Position numbers and translations under genes: made by a program. Of a stretch of 8,403 bases of DNA, positions 1 through 6,086 are shown one piece after another; position 1 is the first letter of the stretch; every line of letters begins with the position of its first letter. The notes under the pieces were generated by a model. It was not told where the DNA came from. It saw nothing but the letters and a program-made list of their open reading frames with translations, and ran no database searches. Origin of the DNA: Alphaproteobacteria bacterium (GTDB lineage: Bacteria; Pseudomonadota; Alphaproteobacteria; Micavibrionales; UBA2020). The stretch covers positions 1-8,403 of the forward strand of contig JADYYV010000271.1 in the NCBI GenBank assembly GCA_020853455.1, read 5' to 3'.

Positions 1-186
1 GGTATCGGCGCCGCTGCCCGACCACAGCGCATCGCTGCCCGCGCCGCCGATGAGCGTATCATCGCCGCCAAGCGTCTGGATCCAGTCGTTGCCTGAAAGC
101 CCGTCGATGGTGTCGGGGCCGTTGGTGCCGATAATGTCGGGATTATCGGGGCCGTCTGCTGCGCCGGTGCCTTGAACCAAAGCCAT
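1..186 (-). CDS. RTX-type calcium-binding repeat protein, N-terminal fragment
   Basis: The frame opens at an ATG (186-184) and runs off the left edge, giving 62 visible residues. After a short leader (MALVQGTGAADGPDNP) the protein enters glycine/aspartate-rich nonapeptide-like units: GPDTIDGLSGND at 23-34, LGGDDTLIGGAGSD at 39-52 and SGSGADT at 56-62. These match the GGxGxDxLx type of RTX repeat, which binds calcium in a parallel beta-roll. Proteins of this type are usually exported by type I secretion through a C-terminal signal, which lies outside the window. No N-terminal signal peptide is visible, as expected for that route. A good Shine-Dalgarno sequence (AAAGGGGAA, with GGGG at 193-196) sits 6 bases upstream of the ATG and supports the start. 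Repeats beginning almost at the N-terminus suggest a repeat-only protein or one with its functional domain downstream; its activity cannot be told from this piece. Confidence 0.82.
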   Translation of the reverse strand, partial: MALVQGTGAADGPDNPDIIGTNGPDTIDGLSGNDWIQTLGGDDTLIGGAGSDALWSGSGADT

Positions 187-344
187 GATATTCCCCTTTT
201 ATAAAAAATAATCCACCATCAAAAATCCGGAGCTTCATTAAAGCATGGCTGGCGAAAAACGGCACAAAAAATCGAGACCGCGACAGCGCAAAAACCCCTG
301 AATTCACATAGGCCGGATGACGGTTTGATCATAGGAAATGATGC

Positions 345-359
345 TTAATATCGGCTTAA
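345..359. promoter_or_regulatory. Candidate CtrA-like site (TTAA-N7-TTAA)
   Basis: TTAATATCGGCTTAA contains two TTAA half-sites separated by exactly 7 bases, the consensus spacing known for CtrA in alphaproteobacteria. It lies in the intergenic region about 160 bases upstream of the RTX-type gene start, just outside the terminator of the PLP-enzyme gene. The two copies of GCTTAA (343-348, 354-359) form an 11-base direct repeat. The motif is short and the region is AT-rich, so a chance match is quite possible. No convincing -35/-10 pair was found between it and the RTX start. Confidence 0.25.
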
Positions 360-360
360 A

Positions 361-406
361 ATAAAAACCGCCCAAAAGCCGTTTTATTACAGGCTTTTGG
401 GCGGTT
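361..406 (-). terminator. Intrinsic terminator of the PLP-enzyme gene
   Basis: A perfect 15-base-pair stem joins 366-380 (AACCGCCCAAAAGCC) to 392-406 (GGCTTTTGGGCGGTT) around an 11-base loop. Read on the minus strand it is followed by a T-rich tract (TTTTTATTTT, the complement of roughly 356-367). It begins 19 bases after the stop codon of the 426-1661 gene. This is a textbook rho-independent terminator for minus-strand transcription. The plus-strand side has only a poor T-tract, so any effect in that direction would be weaker. Confidence 0.9.
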
Positions 407-425
407 ATTTATGGAATAATTCGGC

Positions 426-1661
426 TCAGAGCATCTTTTTCATCTGCGCGAAGGTGTCGAGCAGCTTGGTGACGTCTTCCGAAGAATTGGCGGCAGTGAA
501 AGTGAGGCGGTGAACTTCCTCGCCCTTGATGACCATCGGATAGGGGCAGATCGTCGCCATCATGCCCGCATCGAACATGAAATTGGCGGTTTCGATGAGC
601 TTTTCGGTATCGCCGATTTTCACGGAGACGATGGGGAAGCCGGAGGTATTCACGACCTCGAAGCCCAGCTGGCGCAGGCCGTTGATGCCGCGATGGGTCA
701 GATCCCAGAGTTTTTTACGATACGCATCGCCGCGTTCCTCGTTCACATCAAGGCCTTTCCACAGCGTGGCGAGCGATGCCGTGGGGCAAGGGCCGGAGAG
801 GTCATAGGGCGTCGCGAAGGCCTGCAGGAAGGTTTTCATCTTTTTCGAGCAGGCGATGAAGGCCGCTAGCGAGGAATAGGCCTTGGAACAGCCGCCGACA
901 TACAGGATGTTTTCGTAGTCGCAGCCCGCGTATTTCACGATGCCGTTGCCCTTGTAGCCGAAGGGGCAGTTTTCATCGGGATTTTCGCCGACGACGCCGA
1001 AGCCATGCGCATCATCGATATAGAGGATCGCATCGTATTTTTTCGCCAATGCCTGCAGCGATTTGATGTCGGCGTAATCGCCGGTCATGCTGTATACGCC
1101 GTCGACGAGGATCATCTTGCGCGGGTTGTCCTTGTGCTCGATGAGCAGTTTTTCGAGCGTTTCGAAATCGCCCTGCTTGAAGCTCTTCAGCGTCGCGCCG
1201 GAATCGCGGGCGATTTTGCAGCCTTCATACATGGTTTCGTGGCCGGATTTATCGAGGAACATCACGCCCGTCTTGCCGATCAGCGCGGGGATGATGCCGA
1301 TCGAAATCAGCGTGACGGTCGGCAAAATCAGCGTGGATTCCGTGCCCACCAGTTTCGCCAGCCGGTCTTCGAGGTCGGCATAGATCTGCGGGCTGGCCAC
1401 AAGGCGGCACCAGCTGGGATGCACGCCCCAGCGCGCGATTTCTTCATCGACATTCACCTTGATCGACGGGTCAAGGTCGTAGCCGAGGTAGTTGCAGGAC
1501 GCGAAATCCGTCACCCAATGGTCTTTCGATACGCGGATCTGACGCCCCTTGATTTCAAGGGCGGAGACGTTGTACTGCTTCATACGCTTGAACATCTGGC
1601 GTATCAGGGCGCGGCGGTTTTCGCTTTCGTTGGCTTCGATCATTCTGTCTTCGGTATTCAT
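426..1661 (-). CDS. Alpha-oxoamine-synthase-family PLP enzyme (aminotransferase class I/II fold)
   Basis: This 411-residue protein has the length and motif order of the alpha-oxoamine synthases (KBL, AONS, ALAS, serine palmitoyltransferase, CqsA). These PLP enzymes condense an amino acid with an acyl thioester and release CO2. Visible landmarks are FASCNYLGYDLDP (53-65), like the family's N-terminal 'NDYLG' motif; SGHETMYEG (139-147), whose H141 would stack on PLP; DGVYSMTGD (187-195); IDDAHGFG (215-222) with D216 and H219 as PLP contacts; GGCSKAYSS (256-264) with K260 as the likely Schiff-base lysine; and the C-terminal HRLTFTAANSSEDV (384-397). The usual glycine-rich GxGxxGSR segment is replaced by WGVHPSWCRLVAS (78-90), so it is a divergent member whose substrate cannot be assigned. 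The ATG has a Shine-Dalgarno (AAAGGA, complement of 1670-1675) about 8 bases upstream. The gene lies only 28 bases from the divergent sulfotransferase-like gene and ends at a strong terminator. Catalytic class is fairly sure; product unknown. Confidence 0.85.
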   Translation of the reverse strand: MNTEDRMIEANESENRRALIRQMFKRMKQYNVSALEIKGRQIRVSKDHWVTDFASCNYLGYDLDPSIKVNVDEEIARWGVHPSWCRLVASPQIYADLEDRLAKLVGTESTLILPTVTLISIGIIPALIGKTGVMFLDKSGHETMYEGCKIARDSGATLKSFKQGDFETLEKLLIEHKDNPRKMILVDGVYSMTGDYADIKSLQALAKKYDAILYIDDAHGFGVVGENPDENCPFGYKGNGIVKYAGCDYENILYVGGCSKAYSSLAAFIACSKKMKTFLQAFATPYDLSGPCPTASLATLWKGLDVNEERGDAYRKKLWDLTHRGINGLRQLGFEVVNTSGFPIVSVKIGDTEKLIETANFMFDAGMMATICPYPMVIKGEEVHRLTFTAANSSEDVTKLLDTFAQMKKML

Positions 1662-1670
1662 GCTATTGTT

Positions 1671-1680
1671 CCTTTAAAGG
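1671..1680. promoter_or_regulatory. Palindrome supplying Shine-Dalgarno sequences to both divergent genes
   Basis: CCTTTAAAGG is a perfect 10-base palindrome in the 28-base gap between two divergent start codons. Read on the minus strand it gives AAAGGA, about 8 bases before the ATG at 1661. Read on the plus strand it gives AAAGGGG (1676-1682), 7 bases before the TTG at 1690. An in-frame TAA at 1675-1677 means the plus-strand gene cannot start further upstream. The gap is too short to hold two separate full promoters. Confidence 0.7.
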
Positions 1681-1689
1681 GGTTGGATT

Positions 1690-2916
1690 TTGTCAGGTGA
1701 AGCTTATGCCGAATTGCTCCGGCGGAAAAAATCGGGTTTGCGGCTGATATCGCTGCTCGCGCCCGCGCGGTCGAGTTCCACCGCGCTGGAACGCGCGCTG
1801 TCCGGCAGCCCCGATATCCGGCTGCAGGTCAACGACCCCTTCGCGATTTACGACGAAGCCGCGCGCGAGGAAAAGACGTATGAATACATCCTGTCCCGCC
1901 TTGAAGAACACGACGGCGCGGCGACAGCACTGGTCAAGAACGTCGCCGATTACATTCCGCCGGGCGATGCGTGGCTGCGCTGGCGCGATTTGTGCGACGG
2001 GCATATTTTCCTGATCCGCAATCCGCTGCTGACGCTTCATTCGCTGTTCAAGATGATGGTGCGGCACGGCGATCCCGCCGAACTTGACGCCTATGCGCGC
2101 GAGACAGGCTATGCCGACGGCGCCGCGCTGCAAAATGCGCTGGCCGACGGCGATGATTTTTCGCGGCAGGGCAATCTTTACCGCACGCTGTTCACGCGCG
2201 ACAAGAAAATCCACCGCGACCGCGTGATGCAGATCCCCGTCCTGCTGCATATGTCCGAAGAAATCGCGCGGGACGCAGGGCACGCAAGCCTTGACACGCT
2301 GGCGCAGAGCGTCGGCGACAATAACTGGGCGGCGACAAAACAGCGCCTGCAAAAACCGGATGCCAGCCTTGCCGGTTTCGACAAGGTTCTCGCGCGGATT
2401 TTTGCCTGCCGCATCACGGGCTGGGAAGCGCTGTACCAGCATTTCACCGCAACGCCCGATGCCATCGTGATGGACAGCACCATGTTCCGCAGCGCGCCCG
2501 AGGACGCCATGCGCAGCCTCTCGCGAAGCCTTGATATCCGTTATGCGGACAGCATGCGGGCATGGCAGGGCGAGGGCAAAGCCTTCACCACCGATTACGA
2601 CGGGGACGTCCCGTATTATGACCGCGTTGTCAAATCCCAAAGGGTTGACCCTCCGACCGAAAAACCTGTACCGCTCGATGCGTTTCCGCCGCAGTTCCAG
2701 CACCATCTGGCGGGCGCGGGCGGATGCTTCGATATTTACCTGCGCATGATGGCCAAAATCGACCCTGCCTTTGCGGCATCCTTTGCGCTGACCGGTGAAT
2801 TGCAGACGACCGATCCCGTCTTTGCCGCCGCCTGTTCCGCCGTGTTCGGCAAACCCGCGACCCCGCCCGACCCCGCTTTCGCGGATGTGGCGGATATTAT
2901 CAAACAGCTTTCTTAA
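1690..2916 (+). CDS. Sulfotransferase-like protein
   Basis: This 408-residue protein resembles the P-loop sulfotransferase-like family. LLAPARSSSTALERAL (22-37) matches the 5'-phosphosulfate-binding loop (PRSxST type), and VNDPF (47-51) corresponds to the 'HDPF/HEPF' motif. HIFLIRNPLLTLHSLFKM (105-122) matches the 3'-phosphate-binding segment with its conserved Arg and Ser. AIVMDSTMFRSAPEDAMRSL (258-277) and the following LDIRYADSMRAWQ are typical of the helical end of the core. Family members transfer sulfate from PAPS to a hydroxyl or amine, but some are only 'sulfotransferase-like' and their chemistry is unknown. The acceptor cannot be read from sequence. No signal peptide or membrane segment is seen, so it is probably cytoplasmic. 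It uses a TTG start with a good Shine-Dalgarno (AAAGGGG). It is the only plus-strand gene among four biosynthesis-like genes and overlaps its convergent neighbour by 17 bases. About 150 C-terminal residues are not clearly assignable. Confidence 0.75.
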   Translation: MSGEAYAELLRRKKSGLRLISLLAPARSSSTALERALSGSPDIRLQVNDPFAIYDEAAREEKTYEYILSRLEEHDGAATALVKNVADYIPPGDAWLRWRDLCDGHIFLIRNPLLTLHSLFKMMVRHGDPAELDAYARETGYADGAALQNALADGDDFSRQGNLYRTLFTRDKKIHRDRVMQIPVLLHMSEEIARDAGHASLDTLAQSVGDNNWAATKQRLQKPDASLAGFDKVLARIFACRITGWEALYQHFTATPDAIVMDSTMFRSAPEDAMRSLSRSLDIRYADSMRAWQGEGKAFTTDYDGDVPYYDRVVKSQRVDPPTEKPVPLDAFPPQFQHHLAGAGGCFDIYLRMMAKIDPAFAASFALTGELQTTDPVFAAACSAVFGKPATPPDPAFADVADIIKQLS

Positions 2917-4516
2917 GCTCTGCCGCGCCGGCGGATTTTTCCGCCAGCAACACGCGGTCCACCTTGCCGGATGATGTCTTGGGCAGCGTCTCCCACGGCT
3001 CGAACGCAAACGGAATCATATAATCCGGCAGTTTCTTCGCCAGGAATTCGCGCAGCTCGCCCTCGTTCGCCGACCGGCCTTTCAGCGCGGCGAAATGGCA
3101 ATATAAACGGTTGCCGTATTTCGCATCCGGAACGGCGACCACGGCGAATTCGTCCAGCGCGGTAAATTGCGACAGCGCGTTTTCAATTTCGCCGAGTTCG
3201 ATGCGGAAGCCCTTGACCTTCACCATATGGTCGCGGCGGCCGCGATAATGCAGCACGCCCTGTTCGTCGTAAAAGCCGAAATCGCCCGTGCGCCAGAACA
3301 GAGCGGGATACGGATGCACGGGGCTTTGCACAAGGCTGTCGCGCGTTTTGTCATCCATGCCCAGATAACCAAGCGTAACCGTGCCGCCGCGGCACCACAA
3401 TTCGCCCAGTTCGTTCGGCGCGCAAACACGGCTGCGGTCTTCGCTGACGACCAGAATTTCGGTATCTTCCACCACCGCGCCCAGCGGAATCGGATCATCC
3501 GTCTTTGGCGGTTCGGGCACCCAATAATAGGTGATAATGTTCGTTTCGGTCGGGCCGTAGATATTGGCAACGCCAACGCCCGGCAGCGCTTCCATCACTT
3601 TTTTCAACTGCGCGGGCGGGAACGGTTCGCCCGCATACATGATCGTGCGCAGTTTGAGGCAGGCATCCGCCAGCCCGCCGCGATTGAGCAGCGCGATAAA
3701 GGTGGAAGGCGTGGTGTAAAGCATCGTCACGTTTTCGCGCGCCAGCAGCGCCACATAATCGGCATGTTTGGCATCCGCTTCGCGCTTTTTGTTCCAGTCG
3801 AAACAGGCCAGCGTCGCGCCCGCCTGAAAGGTGTTGAAAATATCGAATACCGACAAATCGAACTTGAACGGCGCGCGCGATGCCACCACATCATCTGCGG
3901 TCAATTTAAATTCCGCCTGCATCCAGTCGGTAAAGGTGCGCGCGTTGCGATGCGTCAGCATGATGCCCTTGGGCACGCCGGTCGAGCCGGAGCTGTGCAG
4001 GATATAGGCCAGATCGTCGCAGACCTGATTGAGCACGGGCGGTTCAACGTCCTTTGCCGCCAGCACATCTTTGAAAAGGATATTCTTGGCCGAAGCCGCC
4101 ACCGCCACATCGGCGTTCAGCAAAATCACTTTGCCGATATGCGGATGATCGAACAACGCCGCATGTTCGGCATAGAGATTACTGTCGACGCAAACCACGT
4201 CCAGCTTCGTATTATCGATGATCTTGGCCAGGCGTTCGGTCGGCGAATATTCATCGAGCGGCACATAGGCGCAGCCGAGTTTCAGCGCGCCAAGCACAGC
4301 CGCGATGCTGGCGGCATGTACGGGGGAAATAATGCCGACGAAAGGTTTTTGGCGGATATCGGATTTCAGCGGCGCGATCACAGCCGCGAAACGGTTCGAC
4401 AGCGCGTTTAATTCAGCATAACTCAGGCGCGAGCCGTCTTCGTTCACGATCGCGGTTTTTTCCGGCGTTTTCAGGCAGTTTACGGTAAAAACATCGTGCA
4501 GCAGGTAGCGCATCAT
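2900..4516 (-). CDS. Free-standing amino-acid adenylation enzyme (NRPS A-domain type AMP ligase)
   Basis: This 538-residue ANL-superfamily enzyme activates a carboxylate as its AMP ester and normally loads it on a carrier-protein thiol. Core motifs appear in order: A3 LHSSGSTGVPKG (173-184), A4 region FKFDLSVFDIF (217-227), A5 NIYGPTET (318-325), A6 GELWCRGGTVTLGYLG (371-386), A7 WRTGDFGFY (408-416), A8 GRRDHMVKVKGFRIELGEIE (426-445), and A10 LPKTSSGKVDR (511-521) with catalytic K518. D220 is the equivalent of GrsA Asp235, which grips an alpha-amino group, so the substrate is probably an amino acid. The C-terminus stops just after A10: there is no fused carrier, condensation or thioesterase domain. 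The start chosen is the ATG at 4516, overlapping the upstream stop as ATGA; a second ATG follows at once (4513), and GAAGG lies 4 or 7 bases away respectively. DltA-like or prolyl-AMP-ligase-like roles are alternatives. It ends 17 bases inside the convergent gene. Confidence 0.88.
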   Translation of the reverse strand: MMRYLLHDVFTVNCLKTPEKTAIVNEDGSRLSYAELNALSNRFAAVIAPLKSDIRQKPFVGIISPVHAASIAAVLGALKLGCAYVPLDEYSPTERLAKIIDNTKLDVVCVDSNLYAEHAALFDHPHIGKVILLNADVAVAASAKNILFKDVLAAKDVEPPVLNQVCDDLAYILHSSGSTGVPKGIMLTHRNARTFTDWMQAEFKLTADDVVASRAPFKFDLSVFDIFNTFQAGATLACFDWNKKREADAKHADYVALLARENVTMLYTTPSTFIALLNRGGLADACLKLRTIMYAGEPFPPAQLKKVMEALPGVGVANIYGPTETNIITYYWVPEPPKTDDPIPLGAVVEDTEILVVSEDRSRVCAPNELGELWCRGGTVTLGYLGMDDKTRDSLVQSPVHPYPALFWRTGDFGFYDEQGVLHYRGRRDHMVKVKGFRIELGEIENALSQFTALDEFAVVAVPDAKYGNRLYCHFAALKGRSANEGELREFLAKKLPDYMIPFAFEPWETLPKTSSGKVDRVLLAEKSAGAAELKKAV

Positions 4517-5196
4517 TTCACCTTCAGCGTCAGGATATCGGTCGTGCGGCACTTGACGCGGCTGGCGGTGCTGGCGAATTGCTGCGCCTGTTTTTCCACG
4601 CCGTCCAGATAGCCATTCGTCAAAGCGGCGGCAAGGTCGCATTTGAATTCGCGGCCCAGATGTTCGTAATAAATATCCTGCAAACGGCGCGCTTCGAAAC
4701 TGTCATTGTTCCAGCCCGACACCACCACCACATCGCCGGGGCGGACGAGTTTTTTTTGCAGCTCCAGCGCATCGGGAATATAGGGGAACACGTTGAACAG
4801 GAAGAAGAACAGGCGGCGGCCCTGCGGCAGGTCGTCCTGCGTCACATCCTCCAGCTTTTTCGCCACGATGCCGATATCGAAACGGTGGCGCAGTTCGGCG
4901 GTTTCCGAAGGCGACAATTCGGTCGCAAGGCTGGGTTCGATGGCGGTGTAGGATTTGCGGAAATCATGCGCGACATCGAGGTAGCGCAAATCGCCCGAGC
5001 CGATCGCCACCACATGCTCGATACCCCCATCTTGTTCCGTGATGTCGCCGAGGATGCGGCGGATCACCGCCATTTCTTCGCGGTGATAGGCGTTCGTCAT
5101 GGCGAGGGACATTTTGGATTGCATCGCGGCGAAGCAATCGTTGCTGATATTCGTCAGGCGGCTATCGGCCTGCGGCTTTTGCAGCGTCTTACTCAT
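4513..5196 (-). CDS. SAM-dependent methyltransferase-like protein
   Basis: A 227-residue soluble protein with the order of motifs of a class I Rossmann-fold methyltransferase. HVVAIGSGDLRYLD (61-74) resembles motif I; YTAIEPS (83-89) ends the second strand with an acidic residue (E87) where the ribose hydroxyls bind; DIGIVAKKLEDV (107-118) fits motif III; RRLFFFLFNVFPYI (127-140) fits motif IV; and LVRPGDVVVVSGWN (150-163) is the 'LkPGG' strand. The motif I glycines are reduced (GSGD rather than GxGxG), so methyl transfer is likely but not proven, and no substrate can be named. The ATG at 5196 has AGGTG about 6 bases upstream. It is the first gene of a two-gene unit, translationally coupled to the adenylation enzyme by an ATGA overlap, which suggests that the two act on the same product. 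The AT-rich upstream region holds a candidate promoter. Confidence 0.65.
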   Translation of the reverse strand: MSKTLQKPQADSRLTNISNDCFAAMQSKMSLAMTNAYHREEMAVIRRILGDITEQDGGIEHVVAIGSGDLRYLDVAHDFRKSYTAIEPSLATELSPSETAELRHRFDIGIVAKKLEDVTQDDLPQGRRLFFFLFNVFPYIPDALELQKKLVRPGDVVVVSGWNNDSFEARRLQDIYYEHLGREFKCDLAAALTNGYLDGVEKQAQQFASTASRVKCRTTDILTLKVK

Positions 5197-5228
5197 TACA
5201 CACCTGAAAATGGACTCGTTTTTTTAAT

Positions 5229-5253
5229 TTTGAAAACTATATCCGGTTTCAAA
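5229..5253. repeat. Inverted repeat TTTGAAA-N11-TTTCAAA, candidate operator
   Basis: Arms TTTGAAA (5229-5235) and TTTCAAA (5247-5253) are perfect reverse complements 11 bases apart, with centres 18 bases apart. The repeat covers the candidate -10 box of the minus-strand methyltransferase/ligase operon, which is where a repressor or a regulator of the divergent genes could bind. The arms are AT-rich, so chance is possible. Confidence 0.4.
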
Positions 5254-5265
5254 CATTATTTTCCA
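5236..5265 (-). promoter_or_regulatory. Candidate sigma-70-like promoter for the methyltransferase/ligase operon
   Basis: On the minus strand, TGGAAA (5265-5260) and TATAGT (5241-5236) are separated by 18 bases. They match 4 of 6 and 5 of 6 positions of TTGACA and TATAAT. Transcription would start near 5229, giving a leader of about 33 bases before the ATG at 5196. The surrounding sequence is the most AT-rich in the window. Alpha-class promoters often diverge from the E. coli consensus, so the call is tentative. Confidence 0.35.
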
Positions 5266-5304
5266 TAGGAATATTGTCGGAATTCGATAATTAAATTTCA
5301 TTTA

Positions 5305-5318
5305 TCCGGAATTCCGGA
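5305..5318. promoter_or_regulatory. Perfect 14-base palindrome, candidate operator
   Basis: TCCGGAATTCCGGA is its own reverse complement. It lies near the middle of the divergent intergenic region between the methyltransferase-like gene and the response regulator gene, about 90 bases upstream of the regulator's start. ATCCGG, its left arm plus one base (5304-5309), recurs at 5241-5246. An adjacent looser dyad, GAACA-N13-TGTTC (5317-5339), overlaps its end. A dimeric regulator such as the neighbouring OmpR-type protein could bind here, although that family usually prefers direct repeats. Confidence 0.45.
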
Positions 5319-5405
5319 ACAGGTGTTTCCAACATGTTCTAAATAAAAACAACAGGCTATTGCTTTTTCCTCGACCAAATGACGTTGCTTTGCCATCATT
5401 GGTCT

Positions 5406-6086
5406 ATGAAAGTCCTCGCCGTCGAAAACAATGCCGAATTACTGAAACTGCTCTCCCACCTTCTCGAAAAAGAAGGGTTCGAAGTGCATACCGCAACCGG
5501 CGGCGCCGAGGCGCTGCAAAAATTTGACAGCGTGAAGCCGGATATCGCCTGCCTCGATGTGTTGCTGGACGATATGTCGGGCTATGACATCTGCCGCCAG
5601 ATCCGCAAGGCGGATGCCGATATGCCGGTGCTGCTCATCACCTCGAAATCGCGCGCGGCCGATATCAGCGAAGGCATGGCGGCGGGCGCGACCGAATATA
5701 TCGTAAAGCCGTTCGACCTGATGGGCATCACCGCGCTGATGCACAAGATCGCGCAAGGATGCCTTGCCCGCCGCAATTCGGCGGCGCTGGCGGAGTATTT
5801 CGATTTCGGCGACCTGCGCGTCTATCCCGCACGCCTGCTGGCGCAGCGCGGCGGCAAGGAAATCCTGATCAGCCTGCGCGATGCGGGCCTGCTGAAAATG
5901 TTTTCCGCCAACCCCGCCAAAACGCTGGATGCCGGCAGCCTTGCCCCTTATTGCTGGCAGTCGCAGGGCAAGGTGGATGCCAAGGCCGTGGAATGGCAGA
6001 TCGGGCAGCTGCGCAAGAAGATCGAGCATGACGCGGCCGCCCCCGCCCTGATCCGCAACGACGGCGCGGGTTACGTCTTTGGCTGA
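5406..6086 (+). CDS. OmpR/PhoB-type response regulator
   Basis: This 226-residue regulator has an N-terminal receiver domain (about 1-118) and a C-terminal winged helix-turn-helix (about 128-226). Receiver landmarks are the phosphoacceptor D51 in ACLDVLLDDMSGYD, switch residue T79 in LLITSKS and K101 in YIVKPFD. The usual acidic pair is E7-N8 (AVENN) instead of two acids, so magnesium binding may be altered. In the output domain, KVDAKAVEWQIGQLRKKIE (about 190-208) corresponds to the recognition-helix region, and IRNDGAGYVFG to the C-terminal hairpin (IRxxxGxGYxF). The first half of the output domain is divergent. The ATG at 5406 is preferred because MKVLAVEN is the normal beginning of a receiver; an in-frame ATG at 5379 would add nine unrelated residues. 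Neither has a strong Shine-Dalgarno. The gene overlaps the kinase gene by 8 bases, marking the two as partners. It may control the divergent operon, but this is inference. Confidence 0.87.
   Translation: MKVLAVENNAELLKLLSHLLEKEGFEVHTATGGAEALQKFDSVKPDIACLDVLLDDMSGYDICRQIRKADADMPVLLITSKSRAADISEGMAAGATEYIVKPFDLMGITALMHKIAQGCLARRNSAALAEYFDFGDLRVYPARLLAQRGGKEILISLRDAGLLKMFSANPAKTLDAGSLAPYCWQSQGKVDAKAVEWQIGQLRKKIEHDAAAPALIRNDGAGYVFG

Noticed and set aside
187..344. Possible promoter for the RTX-type gene
   Set aside because: TATAAA-like sequence occurs near 197-205 (minus strand) but it overlaps the ribosome-binding site and has no properly spaced -35 box.
1590..1760. Search for paired -35/-10 boxes serving the divergent genes at 1661 and 1690
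   Set aside because: Only weak candidates with poor spacing (for example TTGGCT-N19-TATTCA on the plus strand) were found, so no promoter is called.
1693..3009. A 438-codon open frame on the minus strand
   Set aside because: It is antisense to the sulfotransferase-like gene and overlaps the ligase end; composition is Arg/Gly-rich and no motif is seen.
3167..4411. A 414-codon open frame on the plus strand
   Set aside because: It is antisense to the adenylation gene, whose core motifs are all intact. Its translation is rich in Arg, His and Gln with no recognisable domain, as expected of a shadow frame in GC-rich DNA.
4517..4642. A 42-residue N-terminal extension of the adenylation enzyme
   Set aside because: It lies entirely inside the methyltransferase-like gene in another frame, is Arg-rich, and the ATGA overlap with a Shine-Dalgarno gives a better start at 4516.
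5379..5405. Upstream ATG for the response regulator
   Set aside because: It would add MTLLCHHWS before the normal receiver start and has no Shine-Dalgarno sequence, although it cannot be excluded from sequence alone.
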